From Mxb001 sp046046455 (GTDB lineage: Bacteria > Actinomycetota > Actinomycetes > S36-B12): DNA of 64,000 nucleotides. The DNA lies in contig JBJOJS010000095.1 of NCBI GenBank assembly GCA_046046455.1, forward strand, positions 1 through 64,000, read 5' to 3'. The notes under the pieces are model-generated. The model did not search any database and was not told where the DNA came from. It was given only the letters and a program-made list of their open reading frames with translations. The first letter of the stretch is position 1; every line of letters starts with the position of its first letter. Shown in pieces: positions 1 to 7,627 of this stretch. The translations under genes were made by a program, and so were the position numbers.

Positions 1-233
1 CGACCGAGCAGGTCGGTGTGCGCACACAGCGCGTCATCGACCGCTGCATGCCCGAGATCGTCGCCGGCCGCGATTGCCTGCTCGTCGCCCACGGCCACCT
101 ATTGCGCATGCTCACCGCGACGTGGCTGGGCCTGCCCGCTCGGGACGGCAGACTCTGGGCGCTCAGCGCGGGCGGCTTGTCCGTGCTGGGCTGGGAGCGG
201 ACCCAGGCGGTCATTTCACGCTGGAATATCTGA
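1..233 (+). CDS. Histidine phosphatase (phosphoglycerate mutase-like), C-terminal fragment
   Basis: The gene is cut by the window edge. Its reading frame is open from base 3 and ends at TGA 231-233, so only the last 77 residues or so are visible. The stretch LLVAHGHLLRMLTATWLGLP contains the second conserved histidine motif of the histidine phosphatase superfamily (AHGHxLR followed by a helix ending in WLGLP), as in small actinobacterial acid phosphatases and phosphoglycerate mutase-like enzymes. The RHG motif that accepts the phosphoryl group would lie upstream of the window. The substrate cannot be inferred. It ends about 50 bases before the heliorhodopsin gene on the same strand, but that gene has its own promoter-like signal. 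Confidence 0.8.
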   Translation, partial: TEQVGVRTQRVIDRCMPEIVAGRDCLLVAHGHLLRMLTATWLGLPARDGRLWALSAGGLSVLGWERTQAVISRWNI

Positions 234-273
234 CTGCTCCGCGCGCCCTGGGGCCGGATCGACTCCAGCCCCC

Positions 274-279
274 CACACT
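274..279 (+). promoter_or_regulatory. Leaderless -10 element (CACACT) of the heliorhodopsin gene
   Basis: The hexamer CACACT ends exactly six bases (GGCCCC) before ATG 286. The same hexamer at the same spacing precedes GTG 17170. No Shine-Dalgarno sequence is present, so translation is probably leaderless. Confidence 0.45.
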
Positions 280-285
280 GGCCCC

Positions 286-1074
286 ATGGCCATCGCCGTC
301 GAGCTCAGCCCTGACCTCTCCAAGCAGATGCGCGGCCTGCGCCGCCTCAATCTCATCGCCGGATTCGCTCACCTCGTCCAGATGATCCTGATCCTGGTCC
401 TGGCGACGGACTTCACGCTGCCCATCACAGCGTCGTACATGGAGGGCCCTCCCGGCACTCCCCTGTCGGACCCGGTGACACTCGTCGACGTCCGCGTGGC
501 CTGGGGCGTGGCGGCATTCTTCGGCCTCTCCGCACTCTTCCACTTCCTCGTCGCGAGCCCCCTCTTCTACGGCCGCTACGTCGCAGGACTGCTCGAGCGC
601 CACAACTACTTCCGCTGGGTGGAGTACTCCCTCAGCTCCTCGATCATGATCGTCCTCATCGCGCAGATCGTCGGCATCACCGATGCGGCCGCGATCATTG
701 CGATCTTCGGCGTCAATGTCTCGATGATCCTCTTCGGCTGGCTTCAGGAGAAGTACGTCGAGCCCGGCTGCGGCCTGCTGCCCTTCTGGTTCGGCTGCAT
801 CGCGGGCATCGTGCCGTGGATCATCATCGTGATCTTCGTGATTGCGCCCGGCTCGACCGGCGGCAACGAAACGCCAGGCTTCGTTTACGGGATCATCATC
901 TCGCTCTTCATCCTCTTCAACTGCTTCGCACTCGTGCAGTACCTGCAGTACAAGCCGGTGGGCAAGTGGGCCAACTACCTGCGCGGGGAGAAGGCCTACA
1001 TCGTCCTCAGCCTCGTGGCCAAGTCCGCGCTGGCGTGGCAGGTCTTCGCGGGCACGCTCGTGCCCCCCGCCTGA
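286..1074 (+). CDS. Heliorhodopsin
   Basis: This 262-residue seven-helix retinal protein closely matches the heliorhodopsin family. Helix 3 carries RWVEYSLSSSIMIVLIAQ with the glutamate counterion at residue 113. Histidines sit at residues 29 and 86 in helices 1 and 2, GWLQEKY follows helix 4, and helix 7 has LSLVAKSALAW with the Schiff-base lysine at residue 246. Known members have inverted topology (N terminus inside) and a slow photocycle and do not pump protons; their role is debated (sensing, regulation or a light-gated enzyme partner). The frame stays open upstream to base 16, but that part overlaps the phosphatase gene and is not family-like. ATG 286 fits both the family N terminus and the promoter spacing. 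No retinal or carotenoid synthesis gene lies nearby. Confidence 0.96.
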   Translation: MAIAVELSPDLSKQMRGLRRLNLIAGFAHLVQMILILVLATDFTLPITASYMEGPPGTPLSDPVTLVDVRVAWGVAAFFGLSALFHFLVASPLFYGRYVAGLLERHNYFRWVEYSLSSSIMIVLIAQIVGITDAAAIIAIFGVNVSMILFGWLQEKYVEPGCGLLPFWFGCIAGIVPWIIIVIFVIAPGSTGGNETPGFVYGIIISLFILFNCFALVQYLQYKPVGKWANYLRGEKAYIVLSLVAKSALAWQVFAGTLVPPA

Positions 1075-1077
1075 TTC

Positions 1078-1941
1078 CTAGCCCTCGAGCAGAGCCCGCC
1101 ACTCGGAGTAGGGCACCTGGCCGTTGGGGCTCGACCGCAGTGCCTGCGCGAGGGCGTGCGGCAATGGCTCCCAGTAGGCGGGCATCTGTGCGGCTAGGTC
1201 CGGGCTGAGCATGTAGATGAGTGCGAAGTTGGTGATCCAGATCGCTGGCACCATCGGGATGCCCACGTAGGACGTCTCCCATCCGTCCTCGTGCAGGACG
1301 ATCTGCGCCGTGCCCGCCTCCCTTTGGGAGATCACGCCGTAGACCGCCTCACGCGTGAATGCAGACGCATACAGGCCCTCGAGCACGCTCATCAGGCCGT
1401 TGGCCTGGCACCACGTGGTGAGGTAGCCGTCGGGCTTGAGTACGTCGTTGACCTGGCGCGTGGGTGAGTCCGCGTTGGCCGCGCTCATCAGATTGCCCTG
1501 CGGATCGACGTAGAGGCCGTAACTGCCGAGAACCACGTCGAACTGCTGCCCATCGACGTCTACCCGCATGGGGTTGCTCCGAGAGTTGGTCAGGATCGCA
1601 GCGCTCTCCTTGACCAAGGCGACCGGTGCAGCCTCGCCTCCCACCCCGCCTCCGGACATGAAGAGTTGGTACTGCTGCGGAGTGAGGGCACGCGACGCAT
1701 CCAGGCCGAGCTCCGCAGCAATACGATCCGCTGCCTCTCGGCCTAGCGGCGCGTTCACCTGCTCCGTGGTCGTGGCCTGTGGAGCGGCCAGGTGAGCGAA
1801 TCTGGCAGTGCCGACATAGGGCTCCTCGAATCCCGTCTCGACGTACGCTGCCAGCCTGCCCGTACAACCGGTCAGCACCAGGGCCGAGGCCAGTACGCCC
1901 AGCAGCGCGAGGCGGGAGTTCCGGTGCGTCGCGCGCGACAT
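1078..1941 (-). CDS. Uncharacterised lipoprotein
   Basis: This 287-residue protein begins with a basic N terminus, a hydrophobic segment and the lipobox LVLTGC, so it is probably exported and lipid-anchored. I do not recognise a domain in the mature part. ATG 1941 was chosen over an upstream in-frame start because GAGGAG lies six bases ahead of it and the signal peptide begins there. The gene converges on the heliorhodopsin gene with only three bases between the two stop codons. No functional link to its neighbours is evident. Confidence 0.75.
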   Translation of the reverse strand: MSRATHRNSRLALLGVLASALVLTGCTGRLAAYVETGFEEPYVGTARFAHLAAPQATTTEQVNAPLGREAADRIAAELGLDASRALTPQQYQLFMSGGGVGGEAAPVALVKESAAILTNSRSNPMRVDVDGQQFDVVLGSYGLYVDPQGNLMSAANADSPTRQVNDVLKPDGYLTTWCQANGLMSVLEGLYASAFTREAVYGVISQREAGTAQIVLHEDGWETSYVGIPMVPAIWITNFALIYMLSPDLAAQMPAYWEPLPHALAQALRSSPNGQVPYSEWRALLEG

Positions 1942-1999
1942 GTGGCTCCTCAGATCAATGTGGCCGTCGTGCATATCCCACCACAGCGCAGGCGCGGCG

Positions 2000-2005
2000 T
2001 AGAGT
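2000..2005 (+). promoter_or_regulatory. Leaderless -10 element (TAGAGT)
   Basis: TAGAGT ends six bases (CATTGC) before ATG 2012 and no ribosome-binding site is present. This matches the recurrent TAnnnT-N6-start pattern in the window. Confidence 0.6.
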
Positions 2006-2011
2006 CATTGC

Positions 2012-2461
2012 ATGGCACGCACAGCCGACGACCTCATCGATGCGCGGGGCCCGCGCTTTGCCTCCGTGATCACCGCGGTCGTGCTCGGTGTCGCCCTGAT
2101 CGGCATCTACACGCCTGCCTTCCCCGTGCTCGTCGGCTTGCAGGCGCTGGTCTTCCTTGTCGGGGCGGCTCTCGGGGTGCGCCGCCAGCCCTACGTCGCC
2201 TTCTTCAGCTCCGTGCTTGCCCCACGCCTCGCACCGGCACCCCGGTGGCAGGACCCCACGGCGCCACGCATCGCGCAGGCCATCGCCCTCGTCCTACTCG
2301 TCGTCGCACTAGTGGGATGGTTCTTCGGGGGGCTCACCGTTGCAGCTATCTGCGTCGCCGCCGCCTTCGTCGTCGCACTCACGCTCGCGCTGACCGGCTT
2401 CTGCATCGGCTGCCAGGGGTACGCCGTCTACCAGGACCTGAAGCGCTCAGCGTCCCCGTAG
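2012..2461 (+). CDS. DUF4395 family membrane protein
   Basis: This 149-residue protein begins with a short DxRGPRFA segment followed by two pairs of hydrophobic helices, the layout of actinobacterial DUF4395 proteins. A cysteine pair in the motif GFCIGCQ lies near the C terminus, and the middle has a basic stretch with PRWQDPTAPRIAQ. The family is often found near thioredoxin-like genes, but none is adjacent here. Its function is unknown; the CxxC-like pair hints at redox chemistry, which is inference only. A strong hairpin follows the stop codon. Confidence 0.8.
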   Translation: MARTADDLIDARGPRFASVITAVVLGVALIGIYTPAFPVLVGLQALVFLVGAALGVRRQPYVAFFSSVLAPRLAPAPRWQDPTAPRIAQAIALVLLVVALVGWFFGGLTVAAICVAAAFVVALTLALTGFCIGCQGYAVYQDLKRSASP

Positions 2462-2503
2462 GGACTCACGAAGCCTCACCTCGAGACGGTCGCGCTGAGG
2501 GAA

Positions 2504-2543
2504 AGTCAGAGGGGACCGGCCTCACGGCCGGTCCCCTCTGACT
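2504..2543. terminator. Bidirectional hairpin terminator
   Basis: An 18-bp perfect stem (2504-2521 pairing with 2526-2543) with the four-base loop TCAC lies between two converging genes, DUF4395 and the PhoX-like gene. There is no U-tract, as is common in GC-rich actinobacteria. It probably ends transcription from both sides. Confidence 0.85.
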
Positions 2544-2557
2544 GCTAGCCCCTGGAG

Positions 2558-4201
2558 CTATAGGGCCTTGATGTCATCGATCTTCATCAGATACAGCGCG
2601 CCACCCTCGACGACGAGGTTGTCGAACGCCGTGATCTGCTCCGGCGACATACCTACCACCAGGTCGGGTCGAGCCACGGAGGGCTTGGCGTGCACCTGGG
2701 CATCGAAGAGGAAGTAGCTCGCCTTGTCACCCGGCTCCGCGACCAGACTCGTGATGTCGACGATGCCGCTGGACTCCTCGTCGTTCGTCAGCTTGCCGGG
2801 GGCACCGTTGCCGAAGAGCGACGGGTTGAACTGCGCCACGGTCGAGATCTTCTTGGTCGTGGTGTTGTAGGACACGATGCGGGCGATGTGATCGTTGCCG
2901 CCCGGATCTTCCTGGATCATGATCGTGCCGTCCGGCGAGATCGACATGTTGTCGGGCTTATTGAGGTAGATCGACTCCTTGCCGTCGAGCACCATCTCGA
3001 TCGTTGCACCGGCCAGCGGCGTCTTGGCGTCGACGAAGGTGAGCTTCCAGAGTGCACCACCGTCGCGCTTGAAGTTGGTCGCCGGATCAGGGGTGGTGAC
3101 GGCACCGGCGGACTCGGTCGTCACGAACCAGTAGACATTGGGGTTGCGCGGATCCCAGGCTCCGTCCTCGACGCGGGCGAGCACCGTGCCCACACGGGCG
3201 GCAGCAGCGTTCTGGGCGTTGCCCGACTGGTCCCAGCCGACCGTGGCGAAGGTCGCCTTTGCGACCTTGCCCTTGCCGAACTGCGTGCGGAATGCGACGT
3301 CATTGGCAAGCGCGTTGCCCGTGTCATCCAGGATCTGCATCACGTAGTTCTTGCCGTTGGTGAAGCCGGCCTTGTCAGCCCAGGTGCCTGCGTCGGTCTT
3401 CTTGCCGACGTACATCCACAGCTGGCTGTCGGTAGCCGAACCATCCTCATTGCCCATGACCACCGTGGCGCGACCCGAGTTGGGGGCAGTCACGAGGTTC
3501 TCCCAGGCGGCAAGGCCCAGGCGCGGGAGTTGGAAGGCTTCCCCCGCCATGTTGACGGCGAAGGCGCGCGACTCGTCGCCACCCTCCTCGCCCGTGAGGT
3601 ACACCGCACCGTCGTAGCCGTAGGTCTTGGTGACGATCTTCTTGCCGACCTTCTCCTTGACGGTGGTCAGCAGGGCCCCCGCGGGCACGAGGTCCGCTGA
3701 GCAGAATCGGTTGATGCCCACGGTGTGGTTGGGAGTCCCGTAGGAGTCGAGGACCTTGGCTCCCGCCGGAGAGGTGGCCGACGCGCCGTAGGAGTCCGTG
3801 GCGTAGTTCCACCAGTTGATCTTCTTGATCAGCTCTTCGCCCTTGGTCACCGTGCCGTCTGCGACGTCCACGGTGAGCTTGGACACGAAGGAGCCGGAGC
3901 CACCCCAGGCTCGCTTGTGATCCTTGGCGGGACCGGCCAGCGACAACTCGTGGTTGACGAGGACGGTGAGGGAGCCGTCCTTGTTCTTGTAGACGCCCAG
4001 GCCGTCCGGCACACCGGGCAGGGTGAAGTTGCCAATGCGGTCACCGGCCGCGGCGAGCATGACGAGTGACACACCGGTGCCCTTCGCCTGAACGTACTCG
4101 GGCGCGGTGCTTCCCGCATACGTGGGCGTCGCCACGGCAGCGAGGCCGACCCCCGAGGCCGCAATGACAGCGGCCACCTTCAACGAGCGAAAATGGGTCA
4201 C
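2558..4201 (-). CDS. Secreted PhoX/DUF839-like protein
   Basis: The protein has 547 residues and a signal peptide ending near residue 29 (VATPTYA). The mature part has short repeated beta-rich segments such as VPDGLGVY, TVLVNHELS, LTGEEGGDESRAF and PDNMSISPDGTIMIQEDPGG, which recall the propeller-like DUF839/PhoX phosphatases and phytase-like esterases. The start is GTG 4201, preceded by AGGGG. It is the last gene of a phosphate-related region, next to an MFS phosphate transporter and the pst operon, so a phosphate-releasing extracellular enzyme is plausible. I could not confirm PhoX iron and calcium ligands by eye, so the catalytic role is inference. It could be a non-enzymatic surface propeller. 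Confidence 0.6.
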   Translation of the reverse strand: MTHFRSLKVAAVIAASGVGLAAVATPTYAGSTAPEYVQAKGTGVSLVMLAAAGDRIGNFTLPGVPDGLGVYKNKDGSLTVLVNHELSLAGPAKDHKRAWGGSGSFVSKLTVDVADGTVTKGEELIKKINWWNYATDSYGASATSPAGAKVLDSYGTPNHTVGINRFCSADLVPAGALLTTVKEKVGKKIVTKTYGYDGAVYLTGEEGGDESRAFAVNMAGEAFQLPRLGLAAWENLVTAPNSGRATVVMGNEDGSATDSQLWMYVGKKTDAGTWADKAGFTNGKNYVMQILDDTGNALANDVAFRTQFGKGKVAKATFATVGWDQSGNAQNAAAARVGTVLARVEDGAWDPRNPNVYWFVTTESAGAVTTPDPATNFKRDGGALWKLTFVDAKTPLAGATIEMVLDGKESIYLNKPDNMSISPDGTIMIQEDPGGNDHIARIVSYNTTTKKISTVAQFNPSLFGNGAPGKLTNDEESSGIVDITSLVAEPGDKASYFLFDAQVHAKPSVARPDLVVGMSPEQITAFDNLVVEGGALYLMKIDDIKAL

Positions 4202-4206
4202 GTGAT

Positions 4207-4218
4207 CCCCTAGTGAAC
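4207..4218 (-). promoter_or_regulatory. PHO-box-like half site upstream of the PhoX-like gene
   Basis: Read on the minus strand this is GTTCACTAGGGG, a good match to one 11-base unit of the actinobacterial PhoP box (GKTCAYYYRSG). A weaker unit, GTTCATGTGAG, lies at 4281-4291. No well-phased second repeat is present, so the call is tentative. Confidence 0.35.
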
Positions 4219-4323
4219 GAAGGCCAACCTCCTTGGCTGACGCGGCAACCCTGGCCGCTGTGTCCTACGCGCAAGGGACTCTCACATGAACTTCAGCGGT
4301 CGCGTTTCTGAAGGTACAACTCC

Positions 4324-5784
4324 CTACGGCGGAGTAGGACGTGCTCTCAAGCCGGACAGTTTGCGCCCCGAAATCTCGTCCAGGGACTTGCCTGCCGGCT
4401 CGATCTTGAAGGCCTGCGTGATGATGAGTGCCAGGATGCAGATCCCCGCCATGCCGAAGACGAGGGCAGGGATGCCGATGGCCTCCTGGAGGATCGGGAA
4501 GAAGAAGACGCCCAGGGCCGCCCCCAACTTGGCGGCGCCAGCCGCGAAACCGTGCCCCGCAGCCCGGATGTCCGAGGGGAAGATCTCCGCTGGCAGCGCG
4601 TATGTCGTCGCATTGGGACCGGCGTTCATGAAGAAGTTGAAAATCGCGAAGCCGAGGAAGACGAGCCCGAGATAGCCCGTGCCCTCGGGGCCCTGGAGTA
4701 CCGACGACACCCCGAGGATGACGAGGCCGACAGCCATGAAGACGAAGCCGGTCGTCTGCAGGCGAATCCGACCCCATCGCTCCACGAGGAAGATGGCGGC
4801 GGCGAAGCCGAGCACGAGGAAGATGTCGAGTACCGCGGTCCACTCGGTCGAAGCGATATCGTCCGCGATGAAGTTGGTGTTGGACTTGTCCTGATTGCCG
4901 CCGAAGGCCAGCGCCGCGATCAGGGTGGGCGTGAAGATACCGACCCCATAGGTCGCGATGTCCATGAGGAACCACGGCACGGATGTGAAGATCGTGCGCC
5001 TGATCATGTCGGGCTTGAAGAGTTGAGGCTGCCAGAGCGCCTGGATCCCCTCCGATGACTGCTCTGCCTTCTCCCGATCCTTGTCCGTGATGACCACCGG
5101 GACGTTCGTGAGCTCCTCGACGACCTTGATCGCCTCATCCTCGTGGCCATTCTGGGCGAGCCAACGCGGACTCTCCGGGACTCTTCGCCTGAGCAGGATG
5201 ATGACCAGGGCGGGCACGATCCCGAAGCCGAGCATCCATCGCCATGACGTCTCGTAGGGCAGCAGGAGGAGCACACCCACACCCACCAGGGCGCCCAGGA
5301 GCATGCCCACCGCCTGCAGCGAGAACGCCGACACCAGCCAACGGCCGCGATTCTTCTGCGGAAGCACCTCGGCGAGATAGGACGCCGCGATCGGGTAGTC
5401 CAGCCCGATGGCAATGCCGAGCAGGAAGCGGAAGGCGATCAGCGACCAGGTGTCCCAGGCCACCATGCACCCGATGGAGAACACGACGAACATCCACAGG
5501 TCGTACTTGAAGATGCGGCGTCTGCCGAGCTTGTCTCCCAGCGGCCCGAGCACGGCCGCACCGAACATCGCTCCCACGATGGCTGCCGCGGAGATGAGTC
5601 CCTTCTGCCACGCGTTGGCGCCGAGATCCTCGGAAATGAGGGGATTGGCCACGCCGATGATGAAGAAGTCGAACCCGTCGAGCATGATGCCAAGGCCGGC
5701 AAGGAGCCAGAACTTCTTATGCAGGCGCGTCATGCGCGCCTGGTCCAGCGCCTTGCCGAGGGGAATGGCCTGGGCATCACTCAC
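4324..5784 (-). CDS. MFS phosphate:proton symporter (PHS family-like)
   Basis: This 486-residue major facilitator protein has about twelve membrane segments. Near the N terminus is LDGFDFFIIGVANPLI, then LGDKLGRRRIFKYDL (loop 2-3), LDYPIAASYLAEVLP and, in the second half, FFMNAGPNATTYALPAEIFP. These are hallmarks of Pho84/PHS-type phosphate and organophosphate symporters. The start GTG 5784 is six bases from a TAGGTT -10 element, so the gene has its own leaderless promoter. It stands between pstB and the PhoX-like gene on the same strand, which supports phosphate or phosphorylated-compound uptake. It would provide a proton-driven route beside the ATP-driven Pst system. A sugar or organic-acid substrate is possible but less likely. 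Confidence 0.82.
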   Translation of the reverse strand: MSDAQAIPLGKALDQARMTRLHKKFWLLAGLGIMLDGFDFFIIGVANPLISEDLGANAWQKGLISAAAIVGAMFGAAVLGPLGDKLGRRRIFKYDLWMFVVFSIGCMVAWDTWSLIAFRFLLGIAIGLDYPIAASYLAEVLPQKNRGRWLVSAFSLQAVGMLLGALVGVGVLLLLPYETSWRWMLGFGIVPALVIILLRRRVPESPRWLAQNGHEDEAIKVVEELTNVPVVITDKDREKAEQSSEGIQALWQPQLFKPDMIRRTIFTSVPWFLMDIATYGVGIFTPTLIAALAFGGNQDKSNTNFIADDIASTEWTAVLDIFLVLGFAAAIFLVERWGRIRLQTTGFVFMAVGLVILGVSSVLQGPEGTGYLGLVFLGFAIFNFFMNAGPNATTYALPAEIFPSDIRAAGHGFAAGAAKLGAALGVFFFPILQEAIGIPALVFGMAGICILALIITQAFKIEPAGKSLDEISGRKLSGLRARPTPP

Positions 5785-5790
5785 GGCGAC

Positions 5791-5796
5791 AACCTA
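5791..5796 (-). promoter_or_regulatory. Leaderless -10 element (TAGGTT) of the phosphate symporter
   Basis: On the minus strand TAGGTT ends six bases before GTG 5784. A GTTCACC heptamer at 5856-5862 on the plus strand and TTCACC at 5837-5842 may be weak PHO-box units, but their spacing is not a clean 11 bases. Confidence 0.6.
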
Positions 5797-5871
5797 GGAA
5801 GTCCCACCAGCATGTGGCTAGGCCTCACACCGAACCTTCACCCTCGTCCCCGAATGTTCACCTACTGCGGA

Positions 5872-6690
5872 TCAGCCGAAGCGGCCGTTCACGTAATCGA
5901 AGGTGCGCGGGTCCTGCGGCTCACCAAACATCAGGTCGGTGGGGCCGTGCTCCACGATGTGGCCCGGCTGGCCATGCTCGGCAAGGAAGAAGGCACACGT
6001 CTGCGACACGCGCTGGGCTTGCTGCATGTTGTGGGTCACGATGACGATGGTGACCTCCTCGCGCAACTCCCCGATCGTCTCCTCGATGCGCCTCGTCGAC
6101 GTCGGGTCCAGAGCCGAACAGGGCTCGTCCATGAGGAGGACCTTGGGCTTGATTGCCAGCGACCGAGCGATGCACAGGCGCTGCTGCTGGCCGCCGGAGA
6201 GGCCGCCACCGGGTGCGCGCAGGCGGTCCTTGACCTCCTTCCAGAGGCCTGCCTTGGTGAGGCAGTGCTCGACCAGCTCATCCTTCTCGTCGCCGCTGGC
6301 GTGCACACCGTTGAGCTTGAGCCCCGCGATGACGTTGTCGTAGATGCTCATCGCCGGGAAGGGGTTGGGCTTCTGGAAGACCATGCCGATCTGCCTGCGG
6401 GCATCGGTGATGCGGACGTTGGGCGCGTAGATGTCCTCGCCGTCGAGCAGCACCTCCCCCGCGATACGGGCGCTCACCACGAGCTCGTGCATGCGGTTGA
6501 GGGACCGAAGGAAGGTGGACTTGCCGCAGCCGGAGGGCCCGATGAGAGCGGTGACCTCCCCCGCGGGCATGAGCAGTGAGACTCGATCCAGAACCAGGTG
6601 CGTGCCGAACCAGCATGAGATGTCGATGGCGTGCAGCGAGAAGAGCTGGGGAGCCGCGGCCGTCGAGGTGTCGTCGATCGTCATCGTCAT
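5872..6690 (-). CDS. pstB: Phosphate ABC transporter ATPase PstB
   Basis: This 272-residue ATPase has Walker A GPSGCGKSTFLRSLNRM, the PstB-typical segment VGMVFQKPNPFP (here IGMVFQKPNPFP), signature LSGGQQQRLCIARSLA, Walker B VLLMDEPCSALDP and switch THNMQQAQRVS. These are diagnostic of PstB rather than a general ABC ATPase. It powers phosphate uptake with PstC and PstA on the cytoplasmic side. It is the most distal gene of the pst operon and is separated from pstA by six genes, which is unusual. A GGAAG ribosome-binding site precedes ATG 6690. Confidence 0.96.
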   Translation of the reverse strand: MTMTIDDTSTAAAPQLFSLHAIDISCWFGTHLVLDRVSLLMPAGEVTALIGPSGCGKSTFLRSLNRMHELVVSARIAGEVLLDGEDIYAPNVRITDARRQIGMVFQKPNPFPAMSIYDNVIAGLKLNGVHASGDEKDELVEHCLTKAGLWKEVKDRLRAPGGGLSGGQQQRLCIARSLAIKPKVLLMDEPCSALDPTSTRRIEETIGELREEVTIVIVTHNMQQAQRVSQTCAFFLAEHGQPGHIVEHGPTDLMFGEPQDPRTFDYVNGRFG

Positions 6691-6703
6691 CGCAGTCTTC
6701 CGT

Positions 6704-7627
6704 TCAGAGGAGGTTGGGCAGGAGTCGGAGGGCGCTCATCGATGCCATGATCCCCGCGAAGAACACGATGGGGGCGGCCACGAGCCAGGCCTGCCACTTG
6801 CCCCAGCGGATGACCAGCCAGACGGTCGCCACCGCGACGACGAGGAGGAGTTGCAGCCACAGCAGCAGCGGCACCAGGCCGGCAGGGTCGCCGGCCATCG
6901 CCTGCTCCGCGGGATCGAGGGCGGCTGCGGTGATGACGCGAGGAGGCGCGGGCTGCGCGGGGGTCACCAGGTCGGCGTCGACGCGCAGCAGATCCGTGGG
7001 CATGAAGCGCGGCCCCATGGCCGTCACGAGCGTCAACCGACCCTGACCTGCCGCCACGGGCGCCGGCAGCGGATCACCGGGGCGACGAACCCCGACGACG
7101 CGGTACTCCGCAGGGCCCTGACCCGTGGTGGCGACGATGGTCATGCCGGGCTGAAGGATCTCCAACTGCCCGAAGGGTCCACCGAAGGCTGCCTGCCGCC
7201 CGTAGATCACCGAGGTGCCGGGCTGGCCGGGGAGCACGGTGTCGCGCTTGTGCCCGGGACCGCTTTGGGTGACGGTCGAGGTCGTGCCCTCGACCACGAC
7301 CTCCTTCATCCCGAGGTCGGGGATCTCCAGGACGGCCACGGGGGCACCGGGTCGCAGGAGTGCGCCGTTGACATCGGTCTGACCCACCGGGGCAATCGCG
7401 TTGGCAAGTTCGCTGCGGAAGTCGGAGTAGAGGACCTCCTGATCACGCGCATGCACGAGCTGGCTCACGATGAGCAGGTTGGCCAGGAAGCCCAGGCAGA
7501 GGATCGCGAACGCAAGCAGGACGCTGATCACAAGGAACTTCGGAGACTGCACTACAGACAGGGTCGAGTCGGCGCTGTCTGCCGATCCGGCTTCCACGAC
7601 CTCAGGCTCGCGATCCATCACGCTCAT
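6704..7627 (-). CDS. Sortase-fold membrane protein lacking catalytic His and Cys (pseudosortase)
   Basis: This 307-residue protein has one N-terminal membrane helix (about residues 31-54), an outside sortase domain (about 90-220) and two C-terminal helices (about 235-305). The domain aligns clearly with actinobacterial class E/F sortases: SGPGHKRDTVLPGQPG, then VIYGRQAAFGGPFGQLE and LTLVTAMGPRF. In active sortases the second segment reads GHR with the catalytic His and the third reads TC with the nucleophile. Here the His position is Arg144 and the Cys position is Ala203; Arg215 may be the retained arginine. Transpeptidation is therefore not expected. It overlaps the upstream surface-protein gene by four bases (ATGA) and lies 13 bases before pstB. 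A scaffolding or binding role for the surface phosphate-binding proteins is inference. Confidence 0.8.
   Translation of the reverse strand: MSVMDREPEVVEAGSADSADSTLSVVQSPKFLVISVLLAFAILCLGFLANLLIVSQLVHARDQEVLYSDFRSELANAIAPVGQTDVNGALLRPGAPVAVLEIPDLGMKEVVVEGTTSTVTQSGPGHKRDTVLPGQPGTSVIYGRQAAFGGPFGQLEILQPGMTIVATTGQGPAEYRVVGVRRPGDPLPAPVAAGQGRLTLVTAMGPRFMPTDLLRVDADLVTPAQPAPPRVITAAALDPAEQAMAGDPAGLVPLLLWLQLLLVVAVATVWLVIRWGKWQAWLVAAPIVFFAGIMASMSALRLLPNLL

Noticed and set aside
16..285. N-terminal extension of the heliorhodopsin reading frame
   Set aside because: It overlaps the phosphatase frame, is Cys/Pro/Ala-rich without membrane character, and is not part of the heliorhodopsin family; a promoter element directly precedes ATG 286.
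2690..3700. 336-residue open frame opposite the PhoX-like gene
   Set aside because: Its composition (Arg, His, Gly, Asp, Val-rich, no domain) is typical of the antisense frame of GC-rich genes.
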